Shown here in pieces: positions 1 to 8,684 of a stretch of 64,000 nucleotides of DNA. The DNA lies in NCBI RefSeq assembly GCF_003854965.1, contig NZ_RQPI01000001.1, positions 310,001 through 374,000 of the forward strand. The letters run 5' to 3'. The notes under the pieces are model-generated. The model did not search any database. It worked only from the letters and a program-made list of their open reading frames with translations, and had not been told where the DNA came from. Source of the stretch: Paenibacillus rhizophilus (GTDB taxonomy: Bacteria > Bacillota > Bacilli > Paenibacillales > Paenibacillaceae). How positions within the stretch are numbered: the first letter of the stretch is position 1; every line of letters begins with the position of its first letter. The translations under genes and the position numbers were made by a program.

Positions 1-1
1 C

Positions 2-355
2 CCGAAAGTAGCTGCGGATGTATCCGTTAAGCTAAAAGAATCGGCCAATTCTTCCGATATGGCTATTGCAGCCCTTCAATCCAGACTGAAACAAGACTCG
101 GCGGGTACGACAGCCTCAACTGGCAGCGGCGCAAATCTAGACAAGCAAAAGCTAAGCCAGACGTTCACCTCCATGCCTGCGGCAGAGGCGGCAAAGCTGC
201 TTAGTGAAATGTACGCCATCAGTCCGGATAAGGTGATTACAATTTTAAGCACAGTTGATGACAACGTACGGTCTTCCATTTTATCGGAAATGACCAAGAG
301 CGATACGAACGGCGTCACCGCCAAAATTGTGAACCGTCTGATGGGCGGCAAGTGA
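2..355 (+). CDS. ylxF: YlxF/MotE-like flagellar operon protein, C-terminal part (5' end outside window)
   Basis: The reading frame is open to the left edge, so this is the 3' end of a longer gene; the ATG at 59 is internal. The visible part has a Ser/Thr/Gly-rich stretch, then a helical segment with LSQTFTSMPAAEAAKLLSEM and a second helix pair ending in NRLMGGK. This resembles the MgtE N-terminal-like domain of B. subtilis YlxF and the MotE chaperones. In Bacillus, ylxF sits between fliJ and fliK, and fliK follows here. The role is probably in flagellar assembly or stator function; the exact function is unproven. Confidence 0.75.
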   Translation, partial: PKVAADVSVKLKESANSSDMAIAALQSRLKQDSAGTTASTGSGANLDKQKLSQTFTSMPAAEAAKLLSEMYAISPDKVITILSTVDDNVRSSILSEMTKSDTNGVTAKIVNRLMGGK

Positions 356-386
356 CCATTGCACTTTGAAAGGAGGTGAAAAAAAG

Positions 387-1859
387 ATGAGTCTCGTATT
401 TCAAATGATCTCTTCAGGCAAAGGTCTGAATGCTAAAACGACGGCTTCTCCGGGGACTGCTGGTGCTGCCGGAGCGGGGAACGGAATGTTCTCCAGTACG
501 TTGATACAGTCGATGGCAGGCTCAACTTCGGAACTGGCAGTGGCGTCTCAAAGTGATGCAGCGGCTGCTACATTGCAGAATCTTCTAATAACGGCGTTAT
601 CCAATCACACCGGCGAAGATGGAGAAACGGCGGATCTTTCCGGCAAGAAACTCTTGGATGAGCTGCTTCCCGAACTGTCCAAACTGGACGAGCAGATTGA
701 AAGTGATCCTGCGCTGCTGGCGGCGCTTCAAGGCTGGCTGGTTCAGGTCTCGGCGCTATTGTCTGGCAATGAAATGAAGGAGTCTCCGGATCAGACGGCG
801 CTGACGCCGCTTGCGCAGAATCCAGCAACTGCAAGGTTTGCCGTTCAGGATGAACTCAACAACCTCGCAGCATTGATTCAGCAGGCTTCCGGAAGCGGCG
901 ATGAAGCCTCAGCAGGCAAAGCACTGGCACTGTTGAACAGCTTTGCTTCTATGATTGAGCCATACACTGGAACTGTTGACTCGTCCGTTTCGGGGACTGC
1001 TGCAGCGGCAATGCCATCCGGGATTAAAGGCGTCGATAAGCTTCAAGGACCCAGGACTTCGAAAACCGGCGATGTTAACGTGGGAGTAGGGCTTTCTAAG
1101 GCTGCCGACGCGGTTTCGAACAAACCGGACTCCTCGGGACAGATAGACACAGCCTCTCTCGATACCCAAGCGGCTTCCGGAAATCCGCTGTCACTCAAAT
1201 TGCCTTTAGCATCTGCAGAAATCAATAAAGAGCATTCCACAGCAAACGAAGGCACAGTGACTGATAAGGCTGCTGAGCAGGATTCTTCCCAAGGAGACAG
1301 CAATGTCATTACCGCAGGCCAGCTCTCGCTGAGGGACGGAATTACGGCTACTCCAAAGGCGGAGATTTCGCAGGTGCCGGTTCATAAGTTCGCTGAGGAG
1401 ATGACCGGATTTATTACCGGTAAACTGGAAATAGTCAAGAAGGGCGGAGTCGCCGAAGCGACCCTATCATTGTTCCCGGAAAATCTGGGGCAGGTGGATG
1501 TCAAGATTACAATGCATAACGGACATGTTGTCGCTCAGTTCTTAGCCGAGCATTCCGGAGCCAGAGATTTGCTGGAGAATCAAATGTCTCAACTGCGTGC
1601 AGCGCTTCAATCGCAAGGTCTGCAGGTAGAGAAGCTCGAAGTTTCGCAAAACAACACTCCGCTTCAGTCCCAACTCTTTCAGGAGGGGCGCCATTCGGGA
1701 GCGGGTAGTCAAGGGTCGGACAGACGCTCCAAGGAGCGCAAGGATTCTTCGGACGATGCCGTCCTGGCAGCCGAACTGGATGGAGAATGGAAAGATTGGC
1801 TGGCTAACGAACGACAGAATACCCGAAATCCGGCAAGCCAATTCTCTGCCGAAGCTTAA
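387..1859 (+). CDS. fliK: Flagellar hook-length control protein FliK
   Basis: FliK measures hook length and switches the export gate from hook to filament substrates through FlhB. The 490-residue product has a long low-complexity Ala/Ser/Gly-rich N-terminal two thirds, as expected for the secreted ruler part. A C-terminal Flg_hook domain spans about residues 345-425, recognisable from LSLFPENLGQVDVKI, then an Arg and a Leu-rich helix ending in LQSQGLQVEKLEV. An upstream in-frame TTG at 366 is rejected because the Shine-Dalgarno AAGGAGGTGA lies between it and the ATG at 387. Its neighbours ylxF and flgD match the Bacillus order. Confidence 0.92.
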   Translation: MSLVFQMISSGKGLNAKTTASPGTAGAAGAGNGMFSSTLIQSMAGSTSELAVASQSDAAAATLQNLLITALSNHTGEDGETADLSGKKLLDELLPELSKLDEQIESDPALLAALQGWLVQVSALLSGNEMKESPDQTALTPLAQNPATARFAVQDELNNLAALIQQASGSGDEASAGKALALLNSFASMIEPYTGTVDSSVSGTAAAAMPSGIKGVDKLQGPRTSKTGDVNVGVGLSKAADAVSNKPDSSGQIDTASLDTQAASGNPLSLKLPLASAEINKEHSTANEGTVTDKAAEQDSSQGDSNVITAGQLSLRDGITATPKAEISQVPVHKFAEEMTGFITGKLEIVKKGGVAEATLSLFPENLGQVDVKITMHNGHVVAQFLAEHSGARDLLENQMSQLRAALQSQGLQVEKLEVSQNNTPLQSQLFQEGRHSGAGSQGSDRRSKERKDSSDDAVLAAELDGEWKDWLANERQNTRNPASQFSAEA

Positions 1860-1886
1860 TGGGTATGGAAAGGGAGGTGAAAGGTA

Positions 1887-2369
1887 ATGGCAACCTCAGA
1901 CAGCATTATATCCACGGGCAGTGTATGGCCGAATTATTCGGCAGCCAACAGTACAAGCAGCAGTACTGGCAGCACATCGCTCGGTAAAGATCAATTCCTG
2001 AAAATTTTAATTACGCAGCTTCAAAATCAGGACCCGATGCAGCCTATGGAAGACAAGGAATTTATCGCCCAAATGGCTCAATTCTCATCTGTCGAACAGC
2101 TTATGAACATTTCCAATCAGCTTACGGCGCTTAATCAATCGCTCGGTTCGGTTTCTGGTCTAATTGGAAAAAATGTCAGCTGGCTCGACAGCTCCACTTC
2201 ACAGGAGAAATCGGGAGCGGTGGACTCTATTGTGGTGAGCGGAGGCGTTCAATACGCGCTCGTCGGCAAGGAGAAAATCGCGCTTACGGACATTACTAGA
2301 ATTCAGAACGGCAGCAGCGACTCTGGTGCGGAAACAGTAGGCGGCGGAGGAAGCGGGGCGGAGTCATGA
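1887..2369 (+). CDS. flgD: Flagellar hook capping protein FlgD
   Basis: FlgD caps the growing hook and helps hook subunits polymerise outside the cell. The 160-residue product has the family core: KDQFLKILITQLQNQDPMQP followed by the EFIAQMAQFSSVEQL helix. The N-terminus is Ser/Thr-rich and disordered. It lacks the large C-terminal FlgD domains of E. coli, as is usual for the short Bacillus YlxG form. A strong AGGGAGGTGA site precedes the ATG. The stop overlaps the next start by 4 bases (ATGA), implying translational coupling. Confidence 0.93.
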   Translation: MATSDSIISTGSVWPNYSAANSTSSSTGSTSLGKDQFLKILITQLQNQDPMQPMEDKEFIAQMAQFSSVEQLMNISNQLTALNQSLGSVSGLIGKNVSWLDSSTSQEKSGAVDSIVVSGGVQYALVGKEKIALTDITRIQNGSSDSGAETVGGGGSGAES

Positions 2370-2755
2370 ACGATAAAATGACCGTAGGCCAGATGTATAC
2401 AGGAGTTCATCATCCCGGCTTGCTGCAGCGCCCAAACGCAGGAAAGAACACCGTACTTCCATCATCGGAAGGGACCTTCGAGAGCGTACTGCAGCGGAAA
2501 CTGCTGAAATTCAGCAATCATGCGGCAAAACGTTTGGAGCAGCGCGGCATTCAGCTCGGAAATAAGCAGCTTGATCAGATTTCTTCAGCCGTAGATAAAG
2601 CGGCGGCCAAAGGAAGCAAGGAATCGCTGATTTTGATGAAAGATGTGGCGCTGATTGTAAGTGTGGCGAACCGAACCGTAGTGACGGCAATGGACGGCGA
2701 TTCTATGAAAGACAACGTGTTCACCCAAATCGATAGTGCAGTTATCATTTCTTAA
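2366..2755 (+). CDS. TIGR02530-type flagellar operon protein
   Basis: This 129-residue protein matches the small conserved family found next to flgD in Firmicute flagellar operons (TIGR02530). The recognisable core is FSNHAAKRLEQRGIQLG, then a helix and the strand-rich VALIVSVANRTVVTAMDGD segment. It overlaps the flgD stop by 4 bases and is followed by flgE. A role in hook assembly is suggested only by context; no catalytic motif is visible and the biochemical function is unknown. Confidence 0.85.
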   Translation: MNDKMTVGQMYTGVHHPGLLQRPNAGKNTVLPSSEGTFESVLQRKLLKFSNHAAKRLEQRGIQLGNKQLDQISSAVDKAAAKGSKESLILMKDVALIVSVANRTVVTAMDGDSMKDNVFTQIDSAVIIS

Positions 2756-2870
2756 CCCGGCCGGTCCTAACGGAGAGCCGGAGCGACCGCCGACCGACTG
2801 ACGCGGTCCAACTCAACGAATTCAATCAAATTTAAAGAGCTTCTAAGCTCCATTTCTGGGAGGTAATATC

Positions 2871-3689
2871 ATGTTAAGATCCATGTACTCCGGTGTTTCC
2901 GGCATGCGCGGCTTTCAAACCAAATTGGATGTTATCGGCAACAATATCGCGAATGTTAATACAATCGGCTTTAAGTCTGGACGCGTTATGTTCAAAGATA
3001 TTATGAGCCAGACGATTTCCGGCGTTTCTGCTCCGAGCGATGACGCGCAGGGCGGCGTTAACGCCAAACAGATCGGATTGGGTGTGAGCATCGGTTCCGT
3101 TGATACGCTGCATCTGGCCGGAAGCGCCCAAACGACCAATAATCCGACCGATCTGCGGATCGACGGAGACGGCTTTTTTATGGTGAATCTGTCCGGAGAT
3201 CAAGAGACTCCCTTTCTGACGCGCGCCGGGGATTTCCACGTAGACGCTAGCCGCAATCTGGTTACCTCCGACGGTCTTCATGTGCTGGACTCGGGCGGCG
3301 AGCCGATAGTGATTGGAGAGGACGTTACCTCCTTCTCCATTTCCAACGACGGGACGATCATCCAAACGATGGCTGACGGAACGACCGAACCGGGAGTCCA
3401 GATCGGCGTCGCCAAAGTAAGCAACCCGCAGGGCCTGGAGAAAATCGGAGGCAATCTGTATCGCATGACCTTGAATGCCAACGCGGGAGGCGCTTTGGAG
3501 CCCACAACCGCCAACAATACGGCAGCTGGAACCGGAGCGATTGTTGCGGGTCAGCTGGAAATGTCCAATGTCGATCTGACGGGCGAATTTACGGAAATGA
3601 TCGTCGCTCAACGCGGTTTCCAAGCGAACTCCCGGATTATTACGACATCGGATGAAGTGCTTCAGGAAGTCGTTAATCTGAAACGCTAA
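2871..3689 (+). CDS. flgE: Flagellar hook protein FlgE (FlgG-like)
   Basis: The 272-residue protein opens with MLRSMYSGVSGMRGFQTKLD followed by GNNIANVNTIGFK, the N-terminal signature of the rod/hook family. It closes with the matching C-terminal helix GEFTEMIVAQRGFQANSRII and VLQEVVNLKR. The two ends form the coiled D0 domain and the middle is the D1/F1 hook domain. Length and position after flgD match the B. subtilis hook protein FlgE, which older annotations call FlgG. The 115 bases upstream contain no gene; the site is CTGGGAGGTAATATC before ATG. Confidence 0.9.
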   Translation: MLRSMYSGVSGMRGFQTKLDVIGNNIANVNTIGFKSGRVMFKDIMSQTISGVSAPSDDAQGGVNAKQIGLGVSIGSVDTLHLAGSAQTTNNPTDLRIDGDGFFMVNLSGDQETPFLTRAGDFHVDASRNLVTSDGLHVLDSGGEPIVIGEDVTSFSISNDGTIIQTMADGTTEPGVQIGVAKVSNPQGLEKIGGNLYRMTLNANAGGALEPTTANNTAAGTGAIVAGQLEMSNVDLTGEFTEMIVAQRGFQANSRIITTSDEVLQEVVNLKR

Positions 3690-3701
3690 TTTTAGAATAT
3701 G

Positions 3702-3736
3702 CCGGCAGTCGCATTTTCAATATACTCGGCTGCCGG
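3702..3736 (+). terminator. Hairpin after flgE, possible weak terminator
   Basis: CCGGCAG pairs with CTGCCGG (7 bp) across a 21-base loop, just after the flgE stop. There is no good T-run, so it may be an RNA-processing or stability hairpin rather than a true terminator. Confidence 0.35.
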
Positions 3737-3824
3737 TCTTGCAGTATAATAGATTCGTTTCGCTTTTTCCATCAAGGAAACGGACTTCAAACCGGGAGAG
3801 GCTTGTCTCGCCCAGCTTTTTGAA

Positions 3825-3920
3825 ATATAAGATTTTAAGTTTTGCTCTTATCATCCACTTTATATTTTTACGAGAAACGAGTGTCCGCCTAGTAAAAGGA
3901 TGGCGCAGCCGTTTCTCCTT
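3825..3920 (+). repeat. Dispersed intergenic repeat, copy A, with long hairpin
   Basis: An AT-rich half beginning TATAAGATTTTAAG is followed by a hairpin whose outer stem is a perfect 8 bp, GAGAAACG (3872-3879) with CGTTTCTC (3910-3917). An inner GC-rich stem lies around CGCC and GGCG. Copy C at 52470-52558 has the same layout and much of the same sequence, and copy B at 33831-33912 is a diverged relative. This copy ends 3 bases before the AGGAGG of swrD, so it would lie in that gene's leader. Confidence 0.65.
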
Positions 3921-3935
3921 ATTAGGAGGCCTCGC

Positions 3936-4160
3936 ATGATCTCGGTAACACGATTAAACGGATCGCCAATGTGGCTGAATGCCCTGCTGGTGGAAATGGT
4001 GGAAGAAAGCCCGGATACCTACATCACGCTTGTAACGGGCAAAAGGCTGATCGTTCTTGAAAAAGCCGATGAAGTTATTGCGAAAATAAGGGACTACAAT
4101 AAGGAAATCGGTGCCCATTCAGCCACCATTAAAGTCCATACACAGGAGGAGCCTTCATGA
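3936..4160 (+). CDS. swrD: Flagellar protein FlbD/SwrD
   Basis: This 74-residue protein begins MISVTRLNGSPMWLNALLVE and contains TYITLVTGKRLIVLE, the FlbD-family pattern. In B. subtilis SwrD raises flagellar motor power and is encoded just before fliL, as here. The start is the ATG at 3936, preceded by AGGAGG at 3924-3929; the in-frame ATG at 3900 lies inside the repeat hairpin and has no site. The stop overlaps fliL by 4 bases. Confidence 0.85.
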   Translation: MISVTRLNGSPMWLNALLVEMVEESPDTYITLVTGKRLIVLEKADEVIAKIRDYNKEIGAHSATIKVHTQEEPS

Positions 4161-4627
4161 AAAAGATGCTGCCTTGGCTCATCACGATTTTGCTTGCGAT
4201 TACTTTGATCGTGGTTGCCGCCTTTTTGCTGATGAATAAATGGTTTTCCGACGACACCGGAAACGCGGTTAACGATACGGCGCAGCAGGTGGAAACCAAA
4301 AAGCTGACCGCTGATGAAATTGTAGCCATGACTTCGGAAATTACCGAAATTAAAACCAATCTCGCCGATCCCGATTATATCGTTTCTATAAATTTCGCCT
4401 TCCAATTGGATACCGAAACGGCTAAGGAAGAGTTCGAGAAAATCAAGGAAATCAAGATCAAACCGCTCATTATCAAAGCACTGGCTGATGTCAAGCCGCA
4501 GGAACTGAACGGAGCGGCTGGGAAGGACCGGTTGTGCAGCAAGCTTGTCAACTTGATCAACAACACGTTAACAGAAGGAAAGCTGACTCAGGTCGAGATT
4601 ACCAATTATATTTTGGCTACGATATAA
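4157..4627 (+). CDS. fliL: Flagellar basal-body protein FliL
   Basis: FliL is a single-pass membrane protein around the stator, which it helps stabilise. The 156-residue product has an N-terminal Lys, a hydrophobic segment at about residues 4-26, a short polar linker and a C-terminal alpha/beta domain with DPDYIVSINFAFQLDTETAK. It overlaps swrD by 4 bases and is followed by fliM, as in Bacillus. The soluble domain is weakly conserved across the family, so the call rests on topology, length and position together. Confidence 0.85.
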   Translation: MKKMLPWLITILLAITLIVVAAFLLMNKWFSDDTGNAVNDTAQQVETKKLTADEIVAMTSEITEIKTNLADPDYIVSINFAFQLDTETAKEEFEKIKEIKIKPLIIKALADVKPQELNGAAGKDRLCSKLVNLINNTLTEGKLTQVEITNYILATI

Positions 4628-4665
4628 ACTGCCGGATTCCAAGTTTACTTATGGGGGGTGATTGA

Positions 4666-5664
4666 ATGGTTGATGTACTGTCGCAAAACGAGATTGATGC
4701 CCTGCTTGCCGCTCTCTCATCCGGCGAGATGGACGCCGACGAACTAAAAAAAGAAGAAACCCAGCGCAAAATACGTTCGTATGACTTCAAACGGGCCGTA
4801 CGATTCTCGAAGGATCATATCCGAAGCCTGACCCGGATTCATGAAAACTTTGCGCGTTACCTTACAACGTACTTTTCGGCGCAATTGCGAACATTTGTCC
4901 AGATCAGTGTCGTTCAGGTGGAGCAGCTGCCGTATGATGAATTCATCCGTTCCATCCCCAAGATGACCATTTTGAATATTTTTGAAGCCGAACCCTTGGA
5001 AGGCAGAATGGTAATGGAGGTGCATCCGAATATCGCCTTTGCCATGCTTGACAGGCTGCTGGGAGGAATCGGAACGGCGCCTTCCAAAATTACAACCCTG
5101 ACCGAGATCGAGACAACCATTATGGAGCGCATATTCAGCAGATGCTTCGAAAGCCTGCAGGAGGCCTGGAAGACGGTGCTGGACATTGAACCCCGAATGG
5201 AAGCGCTGGAGACAAATCCGCAGTTTATGCAGATTGTATCCCCCAACGAGACGATTGCGCTTATCTCGCTAAGCACCAAGATCGGCGATACAACGGGAAT
5301 GATCAATCTTTGCATTCCGCATGTCGTCCTTGAACCGATTATGTCCAGGCTGTCCGTTCATCAATGGTTTGTCTCGGAGAAAAAGATGCGGGACGAACAG
5401 GAAGTGGAGACGATCAAAGCCAGCGTGAACCGGGCTCAGCTTCCAATCGTTGCTGAACTCGGGCAATCCATGATTTCCATATCCGAATTCCTCGGCCTGA
5501 ACGTAGGAGACGTCATCTCGCTGAACAGGACCGTTGATACCGGACTGTCAATCAGGGTGGGAGACAAGCTGAAGTTCATCGGTAGTCCGGGTATGGTCAA
5601 GGACCGGGTAGCCGTGCAAATTGACGAGATTGTCAGCGAAGGAGTTGAAGAACGTGACGAGTAA
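4666..5664 (+). CDS. fliM: Flagellar motor switch protein FliM
   Basis: FliM forms the C-ring with FliG and FliY and binds phosphorylated CheY through its N-terminus. The 332-residue protein starts VDVLSQNEIDALLAALSSGE, containing the conserved EIDALL CheY-binding peptide. A middle domain follows with SFDF-like RSYDFKRAVRFSKDHIR and LDRLLGGIG. The C-terminal FliN-like domain includes DVISLNR. The GGGGGGTGATTGA site precedes the ATG. It overlaps the start of fliY by 11 bases. Confidence 0.96.
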   Translation: MVDVLSQNEIDALLAALSSGEMDADELKKEETQRKIRSYDFKRAVRFSKDHIRSLTRIHENFARYLTTYFSAQLRTFVQISVVQVEQLPYDEFIRSIPKMTILNIFEAEPLEGRMVMEVHPNIAFAMLDRLLGGIGTAPSKITTLTEIETTIMERIFSRCFESLQEAWKTVLDIEPRMEALETNPQFMQIVSPNETIALISLSTKIGDTTGMINLCIPHVVLEPIMSRLSVHQWFVSEKKMRDEQEVETIKASVNRAQLPIVAELGQSMISISEFLGLNVGDVISLNRTVDTGLSIRVGDKLKFIGSPGMVKDRVAVQIDEIVSEGVEERDE

Positions 5665-6988
5665 AGATTATTTATCCCAGGAAGAAATCGACGCTCTTTT
5701 AAGACAATCGGCGGAAAGCGAAGCAAGCGCATCTTCCGAGAAGACGGTGGATGATTTTCTGACTCCGTTTGAGCAGGATGCATTGGGTGAAATTGGGAAC
5801 ATAACTTTTGGCAGCGCCGCAACGGCGCTTTCGACTCTGCTGGGCAAAAAAGTGGACATTACGACTCCGCAAGTTTCCATTATTAAGCGCAGCGAATTTG
5901 AAGAGGCCTTTCCAAAGCCTCATGTTGCCGTTCATGTGCAATATGTGGACGGGTTTCAGGGCATTAACTCGCTCGTGATCAAGATTCGGGACGCACAGGT
6001 TATTGCCGATCTGATGCTTGGCGGAAACGGAGAGCCAAAAGACGAAGAGCTGAATGAGATTCATGTCAGTGCCGTACAGGAGGCCATGAATCAAATGATG
6101 GGCTCATCCGCCACGTCGATGTCGACTATCTTTAACCGGTTTGTCAACATATCGCCGCCTGATATCGATATTCTCAATATGTCGAGCGGCGAGGGGGTAG
6201 GAAGCCTGCCGGAAGACGAGACGCTGATTCGAATATCATTCCGCCTCATAATCGGCGATTTGATCGATTCGACCATCATGCAGCTGCTGCCTGTACAGTT
6301 TGCAAAGGATATGGTAACAATGCTGCTGGGCGACGTTGCTGCTCCAAGCGAAGAGCCGGCTGCAGCTGTAGAAGCTCCGGCGAAGCCGGAAGCGGCCCAG
6401 TCCGTGCCTGCTGCGCAGCAGGCCGCTCCAGCGGCTCAGCAGCCGCCGCAGTCGTCGCCAGAACAGCAGGCGCCGCAGCAGCAGATTCCTCCAGTGCAGC
6501 AGCCGTATCCGGGAATGCCCGAAGGAGGATATTATTATCCGCCGTACGGTATGCCGCCTTATGGAATGCCAGGTATGCCTCCATACGGCATGCCGCCCCA
6601 GGGAATGCCGCAGCAGGGAACGCCTTATTCACAGACCCCGCCGCCGTCTTCCCCTCCGAATCGAAATGTCAATGTCCAGCCGGTACAGTTCGCCAATCTT
6701 AGCGGCAACGCTTTTGGAAATATTGACGAAAATAATTTGAACTTACTGATGGACATACCCCTGAAAGTAACCGTAGAATTAGGAAGGACCCAGAAGCAGA
6801 TCAAAGATATTCTTGAAATGTCGCAGGGATCGATTATTGAACTGGACAAGCTTGCCGGCGAGCCCGTCGATATTCTGGTGAACAATAAGCTGATTGCCAA
6901 GGGGGAAGTTGTGGTAATCGACGAAAACTTCGGCGTTCGCGTAACGGATATTGTAAGCCAATGGGACCGAATTCAAAAATTACAATAA
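5654..6988 (+). CDS. fliY: Flagellar motor switch phosphatase FliY
   Basis: FliY is the Firmicute C-ring component that also dephosphorylates CheY-P. The 444-residue protein has the CheY-binding peptide EEIDALL near residue 10, then two CheC-like phosphatase elements (EIGNITFGSAATALS near 45 and EAMNQMMGSSATSMS near 138). A Pro/Gln/Ala-rich linker spans about 225-335 and carries repeated YGMPP/YGMPG motifs. The FliN domain is at about 365-444. The start is GTG at 5654, with AAGGAG upstream; earlier in-frame starts lie inside fliM. The linker is unusually long and Met/Tyr/Pro-rich. Confidence 0.94.
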   Translation: MTSKDYLSQEEIDALLRQSAESEASASSEKTVDDFLTPFEQDALGEIGNITFGSAATALSTLLGKKVDITTPQVSIIKRSEFEEAFPKPHVAVHVQYVDGFQGINSLVIKIRDAQVIADLMLGGNGEPKDEELNEIHVSAVQEAMNQMMGSSATSMSTIFNRFVNISPPDIDILNMSSGEGVGSLPEDETLIRISFRLIIGDLIDSTIMQLLPVQFAKDMVTMLLGDVAAPSEEPAAAVEAPAKPEAAQSVPAAQQAAPAAQQPPQSSPEQQAPQQQIPPVQQPYPGMPEGGYYYPPYGMPPYGMPGMPPYGMPPQGMPQQGTPYSQTPPPSSPPNRNVNVQPVQFANLSGNAFGNIDENNLNLLMDIPLKVTVELGRTQKQIKDILEMSQGSIIELDKLAGEPVDILVNNKLIAKGEVVVIDENFGVRVTDIVSQWDRIQKLQ

Positions 6989-7016
6989 AGCATAATTTAG
7001 GGAGGATTTTGTAAAA

Positions 7017-7382
7017 ATGGCTAACCGAATTCTGATCGTGGACGATGCTGCATTTATGAGAATGATGATTCGCGATATTTTATCGAAAAATGGTTTTGAA
7101 GTGGTAGGAGAAGCCCAGGACGGTTCCCAGGCGATTGAAAAATTCAAGGAACTGCGTCCCGACCTGATCACCATGGACATTACCATGCCGGAAATGGACG
7201 GAATCGCGGCCCTGAAAGAAATCAAAAAAGTGGATGCCAACGCCAAGGTTATTATGTGCTCCGCTATGGGTCAGCAGGCTATGGTTATTGACGCAATCCA
7301 AGCGGGAGCGAAGGACTTTATTGTTAAGCCATTCCAAGCCGACCGCGTTATTGAAGCCATCAACAAGACGCTCGGCGTGTAG
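7017..7382 (+). CDS. cheY: Chemotaxis response regulator CheY
   Basis: This is a single receiver domain of 121 residues. CheA phosphorylates it and the phospho form binds FliM/FliY to set rotation direction. All functional residues are visible: acidic pair D9-D10, phosphoacceptor D54 in TMDITMP, S82 and K104 in FIVKP. It lies between fliY and fliO, the Bacillus position, with a GGGAGGATTTTG site. Two other genes nearby (cheB and the regulator at 43575) also carry receivers, but only this one is stand-alone. Confidence 0.97.
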   Translation: MANRILIVDDAAFMRMMIRDILSKNGFEVVGEAQDGSQAIEKFKELRPDLITMDITMPEMDGIAALKEIKKVDANAKVIMCSAMGQQAMVIDAIQAGAKDFIVKPFQADRVIEAINKTLGV

Positions 7383-7391
7383 GAATAGCCC

Positions 7392-7898
7392 ATGTCCGGC
7401 ACAGGCAACTACTTGCTGAATTTGCTCAATGTTATTTTTGTGCTGGCGGTCATTATCGTTATCATAATACTGTTGATCCGGTTTCTGGGACGGCGCAATC
7501 AGACTTGGATGAGCGGCCGTTCCATGCGCACCCTGGGTGCGGTAGGGCTAGGTCCGGGCAAGTCGATGCAGGTCATCGAAGTCGGGGGCAGCCTCTATTT
7601 GATCGGAGTTGGCGATAATGTATCGATTCTGGATAAGATCACCGATCCCGATGAAGTGGCGATTATCGTATCGGCCTTTGAGGAGCAGTCCGCCTCAGGC
7701 AGCAATTTCCTCATTCCGCTGATTTCCAAGGTAAGGGGAAGGCTGCGCGGGGAAGTTCAGTCTCAGGAAATGGATCTGAACGAAACTTCTTCTTTCTATG
7801 AGATGCTGCAGTCCAAGCTTCGTTCTCCGGACCGGAACAAGAAGATAGAGGAGCTGCTTGGCGGCGAAGACCAAAAGGACAGGCAGGGGGAATCATGA
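7392..7898 (+). CDS. fliO: Flagellar biosynthetic protein FliO
   Basis: FliO is a small membrane protein that helps assemble the FliP-FliQ-FliR core of the export gate. The 168-residue product has one strong membrane segment at about residues 10-31 (VIFVLAVIIVIIILLIRFLG), then a cytoplasmic domain with MQVIEVGGSLYLIGVGDNVSILDKI, typical of FliO (FliZ in older Bacillus naming). The C-terminus is charged. Its stop overlaps the fliP start by 4 bases. Confidence 0.88.
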   Translation: MSGTGNYLLNLLNVIFVLAVIIVIIILLIRFLGRRNQTWMSGRSMRTLGAVGLGPGKSMQVIEVGGSLYLIGVGDNVSILDKITDPDEVAIIVSAFEEQSASGSNFLIPLISKVRGRLRGEVQSQEMDLNETSSFYEMLQSKLRSPDRNKKIEELLGGEDQKDRQGES

Positions 7899-8659
7899 AA
7901 AAAAAGTTTTTGTTTGCCTTCCTGCTGATAGGCGTTGTAAGTTTCCTGGCTCTCCGACCGATCTATGCCGCCGAGCCGATTCCGAATATCGACATTCAGG
8001 TTGGAGGTAGCGGTGGTCAGAGCGGCACCAGTTCCATTTCCATTTTGTTGCTGGTTACGGTTCTGAGCGTGGCTCCGGCGTTTTTGGTTTTGATGACCAG
8101 CTTTACCCGGATTGTCATTGTGCTGGGCTTCATCCGCACTTCACTCGGAACGCAGCAGATGCCGCCTAACCAGGTGCTTGTGGGGCTCGCTCTTTTTCTG
8201 ACGCTGTTCGTAATGACGCCAACCTTGTCGACAGTGAACCAGACGGCGCTTCAGCCTTATATCAAAGGCCAGATTACTCAGACGGAAGCTTTGAACAAAG
8301 CCGCCGATCCGATGAAAAAGTTTATGTTCAAATATACGCATGAGAAGGATTTGCTGCTGTTCATGAAATACAACGGCTATACGGGCAACAACAAACCAGC
8401 CACGTACACCGATATTCCGCTGACGGTGCTCGTGCCTTCTTTTGCAATGAGTGAAATGAAAACGGCTTTTCAAATGGGCTTTATGATTTTCATCCCTTTT
8501 TTAATAATCGACATTGTGGTTGCCAGCACGCTTATGGCAATGGGCATGATGATGCTGCCGCCGGTTATGATCTCGCTGCCTTTTAAAATCATGCTGTTCG
8601 TGCTGGTGGACGGTTGGTATCTGGTAGTCAAATCGCTGCTGCTCAGCTACGGCACCTGA
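7895..8659 (+). CDS. fliP: Flagellar export gate protein FliP
   Basis: FliP forms the pentameric core of the flagellar type III export gate. The 254-residue protein begins with a cleavable signal (MKKKFLFAFLLIGVVSFLAL, then a likely cleavage after YAA). Four membrane segments follow. Family motifs are visible: MTSFTRIVIVLGFIR, TSLGTQQMPPNQVLVGLALF and the C-terminal MLPPVMISLPFKIMLFVLVD. It overlaps fliO by 4 bases, and fliQ follows after 22 bases. Confidence 0.97.
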   Translation: MKKKFLFAFLLIGVVSFLALRPIYAAEPIPNIDIQVGGSGGQSGTSSISILLLVTVLSVAPAFLVLMTSFTRIVIVLGFIRTSLGTQQMPPNQVLVGLALFLTLFVMTPTLSTVNQTALQPYIKGQITQTEALNKAADPMKKFMFKYTHEKDLLLFMKYNGYTGNNKPATYTDIPLTVLVPSFAMSEMKTAFQMGFMIFIPFLIIDIVVASTLMAMGMMMLPPVMISLPFKIMLFVLVDGWYLVVKSLLLSYGT

Positions 8660-8667
8660 CGGAGAAT

Positions 8668-8684
8668 AGGAGGCGAAGGATATC
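8668..8684 (+). promoter_or_regulatory. Ribosome binding site placing the fliQ start at ATC
   Basis: AGGAGG at 8668-8673 is followed after 8 bases by ATC at 8682. In this frame a TAG at 8667-8669 closes the reading frame, and no ATG, GTG or TTG occurs until 8727. The site therefore points to an ATC initiator. Confidence 0.7.

Noticed and set aside
2874..3623. 249-residue open frame on the - strand opposite flgE
   Set aside because: It is a shadow of flgE; the + frame carries the hook-family signatures.
3739..3939. 66-residue + frame upstream of swrD
   Set aside because: It runs through the repeat hairpin, has no ribosome binding site and no family features.
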